Shown: positions 40,911-52,270 of the stretch, one piece after another | Layout: every line of letters begins with the position of its first letter | Numbering within the stretch: position 1 is the first letter of the stretch | DNA from: Ophthalmolycus amberensis | Taxonomy: Eukaryota; Chordata; Actinopteri; Perciformes; Zoarcidae | Direction of reading: 5' to 3' | Assembly (NCBI GenBank): GCA_024529925.1 | Contig: JAFEUB010001121.1 | Location: 62,001-126,000, forward strand | DNA: 64,000 bases | The notes under the pieces: generated by a model | Databases searched by the model: none | What the model saw: the letters and a program-made list of their open reading frames with translations, nothing else | What the model was told of the DNA's origin: nothing | Program-made: the position numbers and the translations under genes

Positions 40911-42159
40911 CTGGGTTAATTACTAAAACAAAAAAACTACATGTTTTTCACAATGTCTCTCAACGCCGGGACCCTCTCAGGACACTTCGGGAGATCCCAC
41001 GGGGTCTCCATTAAAATGAGGAATATTAGCATTATTGCGTTCACCAGTCAACCTAATGACAGAATGTGCAATCACTAACATTGATCATCATGTTCCCTCT
41101 CCGCTGTTATTTATCTGGCTACAGTTAGTAGAAGTAACAATTTGCGAGACAGTTTAAGTGTGGAATTCTGGTCTAAATCATATTTAGCTAGCTTGACATT
41201 ACAAAAAAAGATCTTCTCAGGTGGAAATGCCTGTGACACAACCGTACGTAATGGGGGTTCATGGCTTCAACCGAATATTTCACATGATTTAAACATGTAC
41301 ATTTTTAATAGGGAATACAGTATTGCAAATATTAGCTTGTTACAGTGCATAAGGACATGTTTTTTAATGGATTTTCTATCTCTAATTATCCATGCTACAG
41401 GTAACACATCTCAAGCCAGACCTTAGCTGGAAAGGAGACATATGATCCAAAGGACCCATCTGCAGAAATAAAGGTTACAGTGGTTGAATCAAAACTAACA
41501 AGACACCCTCTGGAAATTCCTCGTTGGTCTTGTAGCCTGATGTCAGTGATGTAAAACATAAAAAGAGCTTGTCTCATACATTTTTTTTTTTCTTCTTTTT
41601 CGTGGAGAGACGAGTCAAGCTGTCAAGGCTTTACACGGCGATGCAGCTAACGAAGAAGCATGACTTTATGCCCGTAGCTGCGAGAGACGGGTCTGAGGTC
41701 AGGGCGATATTGTCACAGCGCTGACTCCTTAGTTTGACTACCATCGGCCTGAATGACTGGAGAGGGTATTGACTGAGAATGTGCATCGGCTATCTCAGAT
41801 ATTTATGACCAGCCTTTGCTCATGCAATCGTGATGCTGTGAGAAAGGCCAGAGAATGACTGAGATCGTTCAGTAAATTGTGAGTATATTTCTGGAAAACT
41901 AAATGTGTATTACGTTAGAACAATACAGTGTATGTGGGTGCTTTATTTCTCAATGGATGAATGTAAATTGTGCAGAGACAAAGTTCACTGGTACTCGTTT
42001 TACCACTCCAGAAAGTGTGATAGGGAGAAGTGGTAGAAAGTGTTTCACACCAGAAACATGGGCTCACAACCTGCATCCTACATTATATATATTGTCCTTG
42101 AGGTCAGCATAGACTTTTACGATACCTAACCAAGACCACAAACTTTGCTTGGTCTTTGT

Positions 42160-42230
42160 CTCAAGTAGCCAGACCTATCTCCATAGCACTGTGTCAGCAC
42201 TAACGAAAGGTCTGGCTCCACACATTAGCA
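42160..42230. repeat. Foldback fish repeat fragment
   Basis: AGCCAGACCT at 42169-42178 is mirrored by AAGGTCTGGCT at 42207-42217, giving a 10-bp stem with a loop of about 30 bp. Sequence around it (AGCACTGTGTCAGC, CCACACATTAGCATTCTG) matches from memory a palindromic fish repeat with the motif CCAGACCTTCCTCC. Truncated on both sides. Confidence 0.45.
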
Positions 42231-42483
42231 TTCTGCTACAAGGGTAAAAAAAGGCTCTGGCATGTTTGTATTTCTTTTCACAACCATCTTATGTAGCGCT
42301 CGGCACAGGATGCAGGCACAGTTCTCTTGCTGCATGAGGTACGTGACCCATGGCAAGCTTATACCCCCACGGTCTAAATCCGGTGCGACTAGCCTGGCCT
42401 TAACCAAGAACTGCCTGTATATAACCATTACAACATGAATCAGGCTTCGTGCCAGGAGCAGAAATTGCAGTGAACAGCTGAAA

Positions 42484-42600
42484 CAATTTATCAATTAGTG
42501 GATCAACAGAATACTGATGTGCAACCATTTTGATAAATGATTAATCATTTTAAGTAATGATTAGAAAAAGCTTTGTTTATCTGGAACATTAGACTGGGGG
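42484..42600. repeat. Fragment of a common fish ATCGATTAATCG-type repeat
   Basis: The stretch TTTATCAATTAGTGGATCAA followed by CAACCATTTTGATAAATGAT and TAATCATTTTAAGTAATGAT is like the widespread fish repeat with TATTTTGATAATCGATTAAT. A poly-G run follows at 42596-42604. Confidence 0.45.
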
Positions 42601-43149
42601 GGGGGAACATAATGTACTTTTCATGAAGATCAAGAAGAAAAGAAAGATATTATTAATAATAATCATAATCTCATGAAACCACACTTTATCAACTTTGCCC
42701 TGATAGGAACATGAAGGAGCAGTGTGTGGATTTTAGCAGAACTAATGGGTGTGTGAACAGTTTGAAGTTGCAATTACAATAAGCATGTCCTCATCATATA
42801 CACACTGTGTGAAAAACACAATAGGCTGCATTGGGAATCCTGTAAAACATGCTTGCTATTGCAAATTGGTTGTCATCAATGTAATTTCGGTTTTGTGTGT
42901 ATATTCATTAATCATGTGTACATATAGGGGGATAGACTGTTTGTCCTGGGGCATCAGTCTTGTGTAAATACATGCGTGTGTTGGTCTGATACGTGTAAAC
43001 TGCATAATATGTGTGTTTGAACGACGGACCCCAGTTTGTGCTGCATTCATTTTCTACCAGCTGCTGCCATTCATAACTCACTGTCATGCTGCATGCCTTT
43101 TAAATTGTTTGAGAAAACAGAGGAGGGAAACACATACCCCTGTTATTTT

Positions 43150-43405
43150 GTCACTGTCGACTGTTCGGCGCAGGGACGAGGATCGGTTGGGTGGGTTGAG
43201 GAGGAGCAGGCGGATGGGTGGTTGGACCTTGAATTCGAGAGAGCGAGAGACCGGGCCCAGCCGAGCATCGGGCCGGCAAGGCAGGCGAAAATAAACAGCG
43301 GGTCTGAAGAATCAATTCAGCGTGCATGTCAGAGGACTGTCAAACTCCCCTCCATGATGGACAGTCTGGATGTTCGCAGTCTATTTGCCGCCAGGCTGCG
43401 GGGCG
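43150..43405 (+). CDS. Candidate short first coding exon in a CpG-rich block
   Basis: The block from about 43155 has many CpG dinucleotides (TGTTCGGCGCAGGGACGAG, GGGCCGGCAAGGCAGGCG) unlike its AT-richer neighbourhood. Two tandem ATGs (43354 and 43357, context CTCCATGATGG) open a frame of 17 codons plus one base, beginning MMDSLDVRSLF and ending at 43405 in front of GTGAGTAAG, a near-consensus splice donor. That fits a first coding exon in phase 1 with a CpG-rich 5' untranslated part. I do not recognise the peptide, and no partner exon is visible downstream in the window. It could be an alternative first exon of a gene extending beyond the window, or chance. Confidence 0.35.
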
Positions 43406-43545
43406 GTGAGTAAGTGAACCGTGCCGGGCCGAGCACAGACAATATGAAGAGGGAGTGCAGAGCAATATCTGCTGTTGCCATGCTAGATCAGCATAAACGT
43501 CAAGGCCGCTGTGGTGTGGCCCGAGGGGTCTCCTGGGGAGAGCTG

Positions 43546-43546
<1 letters not shown>

Positions 43547-43597
<51 letters not shown>
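43547..43597. repeat. (GT)n microsatellite
   Basis: About 25 GT units, followed by degenerate GT-rich sequence to 43650. Confidence 0.95.
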
Positions 43598-43599
<2 letters not shown>

Positions 43600-43756
43600 T
43601 GTGTGTGCCTATATGTGGCTGTCTGTGTGCCTAGGGTATCAATATGTGTGTTAGTTTGCAGTATGACACATATTTATCAATATTTATTTAAAATCATAAT
43701 TAACTCAATCCCTTTCGCTATGGTTGATTTGTTTACAGGGTGCTATAGGTGCTGTA

Positions 43757-43783
43757 TGTATGTATGTATATATATATATATAG
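43757..43783. repeat. (TATG)n/(TA)n microsatellite
   Basis: Three TATG units run into eight TA units. Confidence 0.9.
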
Positions 43784-46500
43784 CAGCTGGGTTTAATTCA
43801 GGGAACATTCAACTTAGTGACACTGAAGTAACAGTTTCTGTCACCCATGTGGTAGCCATGCTGTGCCCCACAATAACACGTTTTAAAAAAAATGTGTCTG
43901 CAGTTTCACATTGAATTTTGTTCAAGAGCTGGTGCCAGACAATGTAATTCCTCAAGTTCTGTATTACAATTGTATCCCTCGAGCTTTTCATCAGCGCTCA
44001 GTGAGGAGTGGATTTCAATCTCAACTGATCACTAGTTACCTGCTGTTTTTGGTTCAAAACATCTTCATGCGCCTGCAATAACGTATTACAATGTCCTTGC
44101 TGCCTTGATCTTCGTCACTATCAGCAGCTTCTCTTAACACACAACAAACTGACATGAAGACTGACACAAAGCTTGATGATGAAAATCACAATGGAAAACC
44201 CTCTGTCCTAAAACATTATGAATCTGTAAATCACTCTCTCCTGCATGGCATATTGAAGAACAAATCCCTTCACAAAGATGGATTTTTTTTTAAATTCAAA
44301 TCCCCAACAGCTGAAACCTGACAGCTGTATGATTGCAAAGTTGATTGTTCGATGGTTAAAAATACTGCACATTTAAATGAAGCTCCATATCCATTCAATT
44401 TGGTTTAATAAACAGAGGTGTTTTCAGGCACCTCTGTATCGTCGAATATCTTTCAATTATTTTTCAAATAATTTAGACACCCCTCAACTTTTCACAGCGT
44501 GCTGTGGAGTCCTTTTGGGTACGTAAGCTACTTACACTACCTAAGTCTTTGCCTTTAGGCTGCACCACTGACTCACAAGCCACATACCTGTTAGTGTTAG
44601 TCAGTCACATTACTGGTCTGATTCTTGTGTCGTATATAAGAAATGTGACAGCAAGAAAATGATCTTTGAGGCTGATATAGATATCAAAATTTGATTTTTT
44701 TTTTTTTTTTTCTAAAATCTGATATGTGATGATGTATGTCATCGATACTGTGTGGGATTAAATTTCCTTAAAGACATCTGTGGCATTTCTGTAAAGTTAT
44801 TTCTCGCTCTTTGAAAAGCTTAAATTAGCCAATGAAAGTTGTTTGGGTTTAAAGATGTGCTGTGGAGTTTTCCTGTGAACCAATTTCTACTTTCATTCAG
44901 CATGAGACGCATGAGACAAGAGAATGGGGACCCGCTCATGAAAATATTTCTCAACAGCGCTACTAGTGGTCAAAGTCGACACAGGGTCCCTTTAACTTTC
45001 AGTTTAAATATTCTTAGAAAGGGTGTAACTTGCTGCCATGTTAAAGTACACAGTCTACAATTGTACGTATCGTGACACAGAAATGCATTTGTGTCCTTTC
45101 AGAAGAACTACTTTGCTGTACGGTGGAGTGGTTTTTGGTGGGTCGGCTGGGTGACAAGATGGTTTGTATTCACAAGGGTTTCGTACTAAAAATATTGCCG
45201 GACGGTGGTTGCGATCTGAAAACGTACAGTTGAATGCAGCACTTCACAACTTTAGGCTGTCTGGGGGGAAGCTTCAAAAAAAAAAGGTTGATTGTCCTTT
45301 CCGTCCCCTGTTGACCCTCCTCCTGTGTGTATCGCAGTGGGCTCTCTGTGCCGGAGTGTTCATGCTCCGTTGCTCTGGTCTGAGTGCTCGGCTTGCCTTG
45401 GGGGTGTCTGTGTCCTGCAGCGTAGGGCGGTAAATCCTGCCGAGCCCTGATGGCTATTGATTAGGTATTCACATCCTGCCTCCTGCCCAGGAGAAAACAG
45501 CCCATGGCCTCCACTCTCTCCCCCTCATCACCATATTCACAGTTCTACCAGAGGGCCCTCACACAGATATGACAGCACACTGTATATTATGCAGGATACA
45601 GGCACAGCTTCTCACTTTTTCCTCGGCATCCCTTCAGCTCAGCAAATATCTCGCCTCCGCCTCTGTTTATCTGGCAGTGCGACTCTCCTCCCTCCTCTCT
45701 TTCACTTTCTGACACCGCGTCTCTTTCACTTCCTCTCGTCTCTCGTTTTTTCCTGCCACTCCTGCCTCATTTCATCCCTCTCTCCTCTAACCTGTCACTC
45801 TCGTCCGCTCTCTCCGGGACATCGAGAGCGCTGTGGCTGTAATTACAACCCACTGAGGGAGTGCGGAAGGATGCTTTGGTTGTGTGTCATCCCCGATCAC
45901 GATAATATATTCAGATGGGCCCGCAAATACAAATGTTCCCCCTTGGTGGAAGGGCTAAACGTAGCTGACCAGGCGTTCACCTCAACCGCTCCGTGACACC
46001 AGTTGCAAAGTGCTGAGTGAGCAGAAAAACAGGCAACTCTCAGTGGAGTCCGAGAGTATTTGTTGTATCAAATACAAACACACGGAATAGCACGGACTTC
46101 AAACACAGACAACAAAGGATCAGCTCGACAAAATTAGTGCATTTCTCCACAATGAAAAAAAAACGTACTGACTTTCTACACACCAGAAACTCGCTTCCTC
46201 CAACACTAAAGCAGTGTCAAAGCGTGGCAGTAAAGGTCATTTAGGGGAGGGGGGGGGGGATCGAAATTGCAGCTTATTTATAGCTGGGATGTGAGTAAAC
46301 ATTACACAAGCGCAAGTTACAATCAAAACTTCAATACATCATTTTTATTTGCTCAGTATATCTCCATGCTGCAGTTTACTGTGTGTACAACTCCTTCCCC
46401 ATGTCACATTTCAACACACGGCTTTTTGCCTGAAAATACAACCGTAATATAGTTTCCCGGCAAAACTAATTTTTTTCTTCTTTTTACTGCACCGACTCAA
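43784..46500. other. Non-coding stretch with a possible old repeat
   Basis: No gene was recognised. The part 44830-45070 (AAAGATGTGCTGTGGAGTTT, GCGCTACTAGTGGTCAAAG, GGGTCCCTTTAA) has the look of an old dispersed repeat. A T-run lies at 44697-44711 and a G-run at 46245-46259. The 179-codon frame at 45457-45996 lies in CT-rich sequence and has no known domain. Confidence 0.4.
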
Positions 46501-46540
46501 TCTCAGCAGGGTTTTGTGTTTGTGTGCGATTTGGACGGAT

Positions 46541-46541
46541 G

Positions 46542-46586
<45 letters not shown>

Positions 46587-46673
46587 TGTGTGAGAGAGAG
46601 AGAGTAGAGAGAGAGAGAGAGAGAGAGAGATGAGAGAGAGAGAGATGTAGATGAGCGAGAGAGAGAGCGAGAG

Positions 46674-46705
<32 letters not shown>
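46541..46705. repeat. Compound (GT)n-(GA)n microsatellite
   Basis: About 20 GT units are followed by about 110 bp of imperfect GA with TAGA, GATGA and GCGA interruptions. Long open frames here (serine/leucine or threonine/histidine-rich) are artefacts. Confidence 0.95.
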
Positions 46706-46708
<3 letters not shown>

Positions 46709-46873
46709 AGAAAAGTTGTGCATTCATGATTTTGTGTGGGTGAGTATGAACGTGTGTGACTGCGGTCAAATCATCAGACACTCGAGTCTCCTTGGTCAAC
46801 CCAGCAGACAGATTAAATTGTAGGGCGCCTATATGCTGAAATTCACGGTTAGCGCATTCAAATGGCACAGATC

Positions 46874-46963
46874 GGGAGCGAGCGAAGGACTTTGCAAAGT
46901 TAGCGGAAAGATTAACGTGAGACAACATCTGGTTTTCAAAATAAGATGTCAAATAAGCGGGAA
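46874..46963 (+). repeat. Left arm of a ~90-bp inverted repeat
   Basis: Starts GGGAGCGAGCGAAGGACTTT and ends near AAATAAGCGGGAAA. It matches the reverse complement of 47821-47910 at roughly 85 percent by eye, including a perfect AGCGAAGGACTTTGCAAAGT. The pair flanks 857 bp that contain three tandem units. Because of the pairing, similar short peptides appear in opposite-strand frames; they are not evidence for a gene. Confidence 0.85.
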
Positions 46964-47109
46964 AGATTACATAGTTACAAAATCATTCCATGACAGGTTA
47001 ATAGCAGACCACCTCAAGGTGTCACTCAGAGAGAACCAGGACATTCTGATGTAGCATTTCAAAATAAAAGCCCTTCAAAATCTCATTCATGAGTTTACTT
47101 CAAATCACA

Positions 47110-47690
47110 TTCATGAGACAATTTGTCGAATTTCAGTTTTTATAATACTTCAAATATTCACTTGTTAGATATTTTTTCAGTCCAAATGTATGACTTTTAT
47201 TTTGAAATATCTCTTAATTGGTAGAGTAAAATTGTTTGATTTTCTGTATGGGTAGAGTCAGAGATGTCCTGAACACATATCTATCAGTCATTGTTGGGAA
47301 TTATTGAGAAAATACTTTTTATAGCACCTGAAATATTTAGTTATTAGATGTTTCTCAGTACAAATGTATGACTTTTGCTTTCAAATATCTCTTAATTGGT
47401 ACAGTAAAAATGTCAGATTTTCAGTATTGGTGGATTCAACGAAATCTTGAAGACATATACATCAGTCATTGTATGGAAATATTGACAAGAATATTTTTAT
47501 ACCACCTTAAACATTTCAGAAATTAGCTATTTGAAGGTGCAATTTCAGTTCACAGTTTGTACTTCATAAAATATCTTAATTGGTACAGTCAACATATTTG
47601 ATTTCTGTTTGGATGTGGTCAGAAATGTCCTGAACACATACATATCAGTCAGTCAGACATTTGTCATTTAATTATCTTTCCAGCAACCCT
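47110..47690 (+). repeat. Three diverged ~180-bp tandem units
   Basis: The landmark TCTTAATTGGTA(G/C)AGT recurs at 47212, 47390 and 47574, a period of 178 then 184 bp. Each unit also carries ACATAT-CATCAGTCA-like sequence (47276, 47453, 47637) and, in the first two, CAAATGTATGACTTTT. Divergence between units suggests an old duplication. Highly AT-rich, non-coding. Lies inside the inverted arms. Confidence 0.8.
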
Positions 47691-47820
47691 CAAATCAAAG
47701 AATAAAGACATCCACAGTTTAGTTGTATTTTCCCTTTAACTCACCAGATGCAGGTAACATGTTTTATACTTAATGTAAATATAATTCATTGAATCTTATT
47801 TCCACATAATGAAATTTGTA

Positions 47821-47910
47821 TTTACGCTTAGTTGCCATCTTATTATGGAAACCGGATGTTGTCTCACGTAAATCCCTCCGCAAACTTTGCAAAGTCCTTC
47901 GCTTGCTCCC
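47821..47910 (-). repeat. Right arm of the ~90-bp inverted repeat
   Basis: Reverse complement of the left arm at 46874-46963. Immediately outside it, after about 25 bp, a (GT)n array begins, as a GT/GA array also lies outside the left arm. Confidence 0.85.
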
Positions 47911-47928
47911 TCTCTGATTGCGCGCATT

Positions 47929-47932
<4 letters not shown>

Positions 47933-47987
<55 letters not shown>

Positions 47988-48420
47988 TGTGGGTGTGTGG
48001 CAGAGGGGGCGATAGAGAGAGCTTGTTTATTTATGATTTTCTGTGTGAAAAGTGGTGTTGCGTGTGGGTGTCAGTGTGTGACTCTGTGTGTGTATTTGCA
48101 TGTGTGTGTGTGTGTGTGTGTGAGAAGGAGATGCTTTCATGATTTTGTTCAGGGATTGTCACTGTAAATGTCAGAGTGTGTGTGCATGTGTGACAGAAAG
48201 GGGGATTACTGTGTGTGTGTGTGTGGGGAGGAGGGTGTACAGTTCTCTGTCTCTGTGTGTGATTGTGACTGTGAGAGAGGGGGAAAAAAAGATATGCAAT
48301 CTAGTTTTTCATGTGGGTGCGTGTTTACTTGAGCGACACGTGAATGTGCTTGTATTTTCCGGATTTGGTCCAAGCGTGTACGTGTATGCCCATGCGATGT
48401 GTGTGTGTGTGTGTGTGTAC
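47933..48420. repeat. Compound GT-rich array with recurring unit
   Basis: A (GT)~26 array at 47933-47986 is followed by GT-rich sequence in which a TCATGATTTTGT-like motif recurs (48030 and 48137; another copy at 46724 on the far side of the inverted repeat), each followed by GT-rich and GAGAG stretches. Further pure GT runs lie at 48101-48121 and 48398-48418. It looks like a decayed higher-order tandem repeat. Confidence 0.75.
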
Positions 48421-48639
48421 ATGTTATGGAGGATCCATAAACTGCCAGGCCCTGATCTGGAGGGCTGCCCGGGAGCCTCTGCTAACCCTCTCTTAGGTGA
48501 TTTAGGAAGCTATCGATTTCATACTCCTGCTTTGTTTCTTCTGCTTTCTCATAAATAGCAGATCAAACTCGCTATCTCCCCTGTTTGTTTTGTTCTCTTT
48601 CTCCTGCGGGCTATTTACTCTGACATTTCCACTGCTGTC

Positions 48640-48850
48640 CTTGTTACATGGTGCAGGAAATCATCTCATTTTTTGCCGCCTCTGCAGTCCATCAGAGGCA
48701 ATACCAACGATGATGATGATGACGGAGGGCCCCAGGACAGAATTAAACAGAGGATGAAAAGCTTCTTGATGAACACATGGCAATGATCATGATGAAGTTA
48801 ATAGAAATAGGATCAATGATGCGGACAATGTTAATGGAGGGGGATTTAAT
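48640..48850 (+). promoter_or_regulatory. Repeat-free block; possible exon or regulatory element
   Basis: TTGCCGCCTCTGCAG (ending 48687) resembles a splice acceptor and is followed by a 32-codon frame to TGA at 48784-48786 with five consecutive aspartates and KQRMKSFLM. The frame is short and unrecognised, and the aspartates come from a GAT run. The block also contains AATTAAAC, AGTTAATAG and TTTAAT cores. Either a terminal exon or conserved non-coding DNA is possible; I cannot decide. Confidence 0.2.
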
Positions 48851-48861
48851 ACCTTGTTTTA

Positions 48862-49160
48862 CTTGTTAAGCGGTCAGTTCACCCAAATATAAAACACAAA
48901 CAATATATTTTCCCACTTCCCTCTTCCTCAGCCACGCAGAGAGCTTTGTTTTTGTTTTTGACATATCTGTGTCTGAGATTTCTGCCTCCACCTCGATACA
49001 ATGGAAGTGAATAGAATAGTTTGTTTTTTTGTGGTACTCACATCTCGCTGCATCTCTTGTTCAAGAAACAGTGTCGCCGTGTCACTCAACAGAAGTCTCA
49101 GTGGCAGACATCTTAAAACCTCGACAAATAAAATCCAAACCATCTGCATGGACACTTAGA
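48862..49160. repeat. Dispersed teleost repeat, unclassified
   Basis: Ordered landmarks GTCAGTTCACCCAAATATA, CCTCTTCCTCAGCCACGCAG, AGAGCTTTGTTTTTGTTTTT, ACATATCTGTGTCTGAGATT, ACAATGGAAGTGAATAGAAT, TTGTTCAAGAAACAGTGTCG and ATAAAATCCAAACCATCTGC follow, from memory, a repeat frequent in fish. No coding frame. Diverged copy. Confidence 0.5.
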
Positions 49161-49704
49161 TTCCACAAAATGCAAACGAGAAATATTTTTTTATTTGGTT
49201 GAACTAATTTAGTTTATTTCAAGGGTTAACTTTGATTTCTTGCCTTATGTTGTTTGCATTTGGACTACAGTGAAGCACTCAGATGATGATGATGGTGATG
49301 TAGAGGCTGATTATAATGCTAATAATTGCGGCACGGCAAGCAGAACACTGAAGTAGCGCTTGCATTAGCTGATTGCATTAGCCGTTTCATTCTCACAATC
49401 ACTGCCTTATTCATCAGCCGTTTGGATACCAGCTGACTAGTCAATGGCCAATCATTTTCAAGCAGGTGTACAACGCAGCCTTTTTATCGCTCTGCAGACA
49501 CGCTCACGCCAGCATGCCTCAGGCCCCCCCCCCCCCCCATCACCACCCACACAACTCACATTTATGATGAGGATGATAACGATAATGGTGATGATCATTT
49601 TGAGATCGATGAAGATGATGATACGCTGTCTGCAATAATGACGACGAGTTGAAGAAGACAAATCAAGGCGGTAATACGTTTTTTAAATAAAAAACAGGTC
49701 CGTG
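49161..49704. other. Non-coding stretch with C-run and GAT-rich part
   Basis: A C-run lies at 49527-49538 and GATGAT-rich sequence at 49563-49625, both low complexity. The part 49290-49440 is repeat-free with TGCATTAGCTGATTGCATTAG repeats of a TGCATTAGC motif. No gene. Confidence 0.5.
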
Positions 49705-49905
49705 TGAATGAATGAATGAATTGTATTTATATAGCGCTTTTCACAGACAATAATATCACAAAGTGCTTAACAGAGCAGACATTTAAAAGCATAAAAAACA
49801 CAATGTGACCCTAGGGTCAATAAATTATATACACAGAGAAAAGTAAAAAATAAAAAATAAAATAAAAAATAACAAAAATAAAATAAAAATGTAAAACATA
49901 TTTTA
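49705..49905 (-). repeat. Retroposon-type 3' tail, minus strand
   Basis: GAATGAATGAATGAATTG is followed by TATTTATATAGCGCTTTTCA and CACAAAGTGCTTAACAGA. On the minus strand this is AAGCACTTTGTGA...TGAAAAGCGCTATATAAATA ending in tandem TTCA units, the typical 3' end of a family of fish retroposons. A-rich degenerate sequence (AAAATAAAATAAAAAAT) borders it to 49890. Confidence 0.6.
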
Positions 49906-52270
49906 AGAGCAGGTCTAGGACATGGGTTTACTTTTACACAAACGTAAACAGGTATTTCGTGTGAGAGTTATTTCGAGGAGTCAAATGTTTGTCTGACAGG
50001 TTTATTTCTCACCTCCACCGGTTTGGTATTTTGGGGGATTTGACACGAGCGTGACTGCAGCGAAGTGAGAGGAGGCTGTGTGTTTTCTTCTGTGCTATTT
50101 CTAAAGCCTTTAGTCAGAGCCGAAATATCAGATCGCTTTATGAGACTCGGTAATGTCTGGGATAATATCCTGACATAGCTTAAATGTTGGTATTTTTCCG
50201 GGCGCATGACACATAACTCAGCATGATACCGTTCTTTAACCCGATTAGACTGTAACATCTGAGTGAATGAAACAGCAAATATCTCCACCTGTTTGGCTAT
50301 AGACTAATCTCCTGTGTGATTTTTGTGACGGGCTCTCTTGTGACACCAACACTATAGCAGCACAGATGCTTGCATTGATCACGGTTGCCAATCACCCTCT
50401 CTGTCAGATCCAGGAAAACTACATTAATGTCGAAGTTGTTCAGTCATTAAAAAAAACAGGAGTCTGAGTTTGTTTTGTCTTTCGGAGGACAAACTAACAA
50501 TGTAGCACTTTTGTAGAGGTTAACTGCTGCTGGAGGGTTGTTATATTACTGTGCAGTAAATAAGACTTGGCCAGCATTACAGAGAAATCGCTAGCTGATG
50601 GTTATAAATAAATAAACTTGTGATCAATGACTTCTTGCAATCAGATTAAAGACATTAATACGTCTGAAAAAAAACACCTGCAATTTAAATTCGGAAGTTA
50701 AGTTCTCCACAAGGAATGCATGCATTTATGCATGCTCTAGATTACATAATAGCCTTTGCTACAATATCATTTTGACAAATCTCTACACACACTGGGTTCA
50801 ACAGGATCTCTGGTTAAAGCACTGAGGAACTGAAGTCAGTATAGAGTGGCATGCCACTGCAGTAATGCTGGCTTGTCTTTCTGAATTACATAACGAATGA
50901 AACAAAGACAAAGAATAGCATTACTAATATCTAAATCAGAGGGAATAGAAAAACTACTGGCAGGCTAAATTTAATGGAGGCCATTTTGTGTGTAAATAAT
51001 CCTTGCAAGACAGCAGTAGCTCATTTCCAACAAGCTGAAAGGCAACCATAGCAACCATTTATCTCAGTATAATATTACTGATGGCATAAGGGTCCAAATT
51101 AGTTACAAAGCTTCAATTCAAGCTTGCATTTAACTAATTTCCCGCTGAATTATCATCCCAATTTATTCTACAAATGGCATTCCAATTTGTCTCTCTTTTT
51201 AGGGGATTCATTTGGGGCTTGGAAGCAGGCCCTATTCGTTGCGGATATGCATCTCCAAGAACACAGATGCTGCGTTGTTTGCCTCGCCGAGAGCCTCAAA
51301 CCCCCCACAGATGTGCTCATTTCCCTCGGCAAAGGGGAAATGGCATGCCTCTGTGCAGACTTTGGACACATTCCCCACTAATGATATAGAAATACACCAC
51401 CAAACAATTCTACTGCGGACAGATCTTGTCTCATTTGGCAAAAAACTGTGTTTATAGTGTACAGCTCTATGACTCAAACTGTGTCCGTAGATCACTTTCA
51501 AGTTCAAAGTGGTAATTAGGTTAGAATAACATCCCCATGTGTGAGCTATAGAATAATCTCGCAAAGGCGTTAACGAATGTGCAAAATGTGAGCACACATG
51601 CTCATAACAGCACAGCAGTGAGCTATTTTGAAAGAATAACCGCGTCTAATGCACCTCATCTGCCATTGATTGTGGTATCTCCGTTTGTCCGTTGCAATTA
51701 TTTAGTTGGAGCACCGTGGAGAGCCGCTGACCACAACCTTGCACTGGGACACGCTGCCAGCAGAATAATAATAATAATAAAGAGCAGGAAGAAAATTGAG
51801 GCCAGCCTCTCCAGTCTCAGGTCTCTCATTGGACATGAGTCAGACAGCAGAATGTGTATCATTTTGCGAAACCTAAATTAAATGTGAGTAGATGAGAGCA
51901 GACTCCCGGTACTCGAAGGGCTTTGTTTCAGTGCGAACGAAGGAAGGAGGAGAATTTAATATGGCTGAAAGTTGCATTTGTGTTGGGCTGTCTCGATTGT
52001 CTGTATGAGAGGGGCTTAGAAGAAGCTAGGCCACACTGAACCACTGGAGTGAGCTCTGGGGATAAGATGAAGGATTAAGGCAAAAAGGGAGAACGGGGGG
52101 AAGAAAGTTCGAGAGAAGGAGAGAGTCTACGCCGCATGGAGAAGGAGTTGAGCGAGAAATGAAGATGAAGTGAGGCAGAGAGAAAAAGGGAAACTGTCTC
52201 GGACGTGTTGAGACAGAGGATGAATGTTTGAGGCTATAGCCTTTCAAAACTCCAATAAAGCCAGCTGGCT
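49906..52270. other. Non-coding stretch, nothing recognised for certain
   Basis: No gene was recognised. The part 51180-51390 is open in several frames on both strands at once, which is unusual but more like a composition effect or conserved non-coding DNA than a gene. An (ATA)n of five units lies at 51765-51780. The part 52040-52220 is purine-rich. Confidence 0.45.

Larger units (their letters stand above)
40911..43149. other. Non-coding stretch with repeat fragments
   Basis: No gene was recognised. A repeat-free part at 41600-41880 is moderately GC-rich and may be regulatory. Fragments of repeats at 42160-42230, 42480-42600 and 42713-42745 are listed separately or are too short to list. 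Confidence 0.45.

Noticed and set aside
45457..45996. 179-codon plus-strand open frame
   Set aside because: It is serine/proline/histidine-rich because of CT-rich DNA, has no recognisable domain and no splice context.
47110..47690. CRISPR-like or prokaryotic direct repeat array
   Set aside because: Units are ~180 bp, contiguous and diverged, with no short identical repeats separated by unique spacers, and the setting is eukaryotic.
46503..48167. Two opposite-strand frames sharing a SANFAKSFA-like peptide
   Set aside because: The similarity comes from the inverted 90-bp repeat, and each frame runs into a microsatellite. No evidence of a gene.
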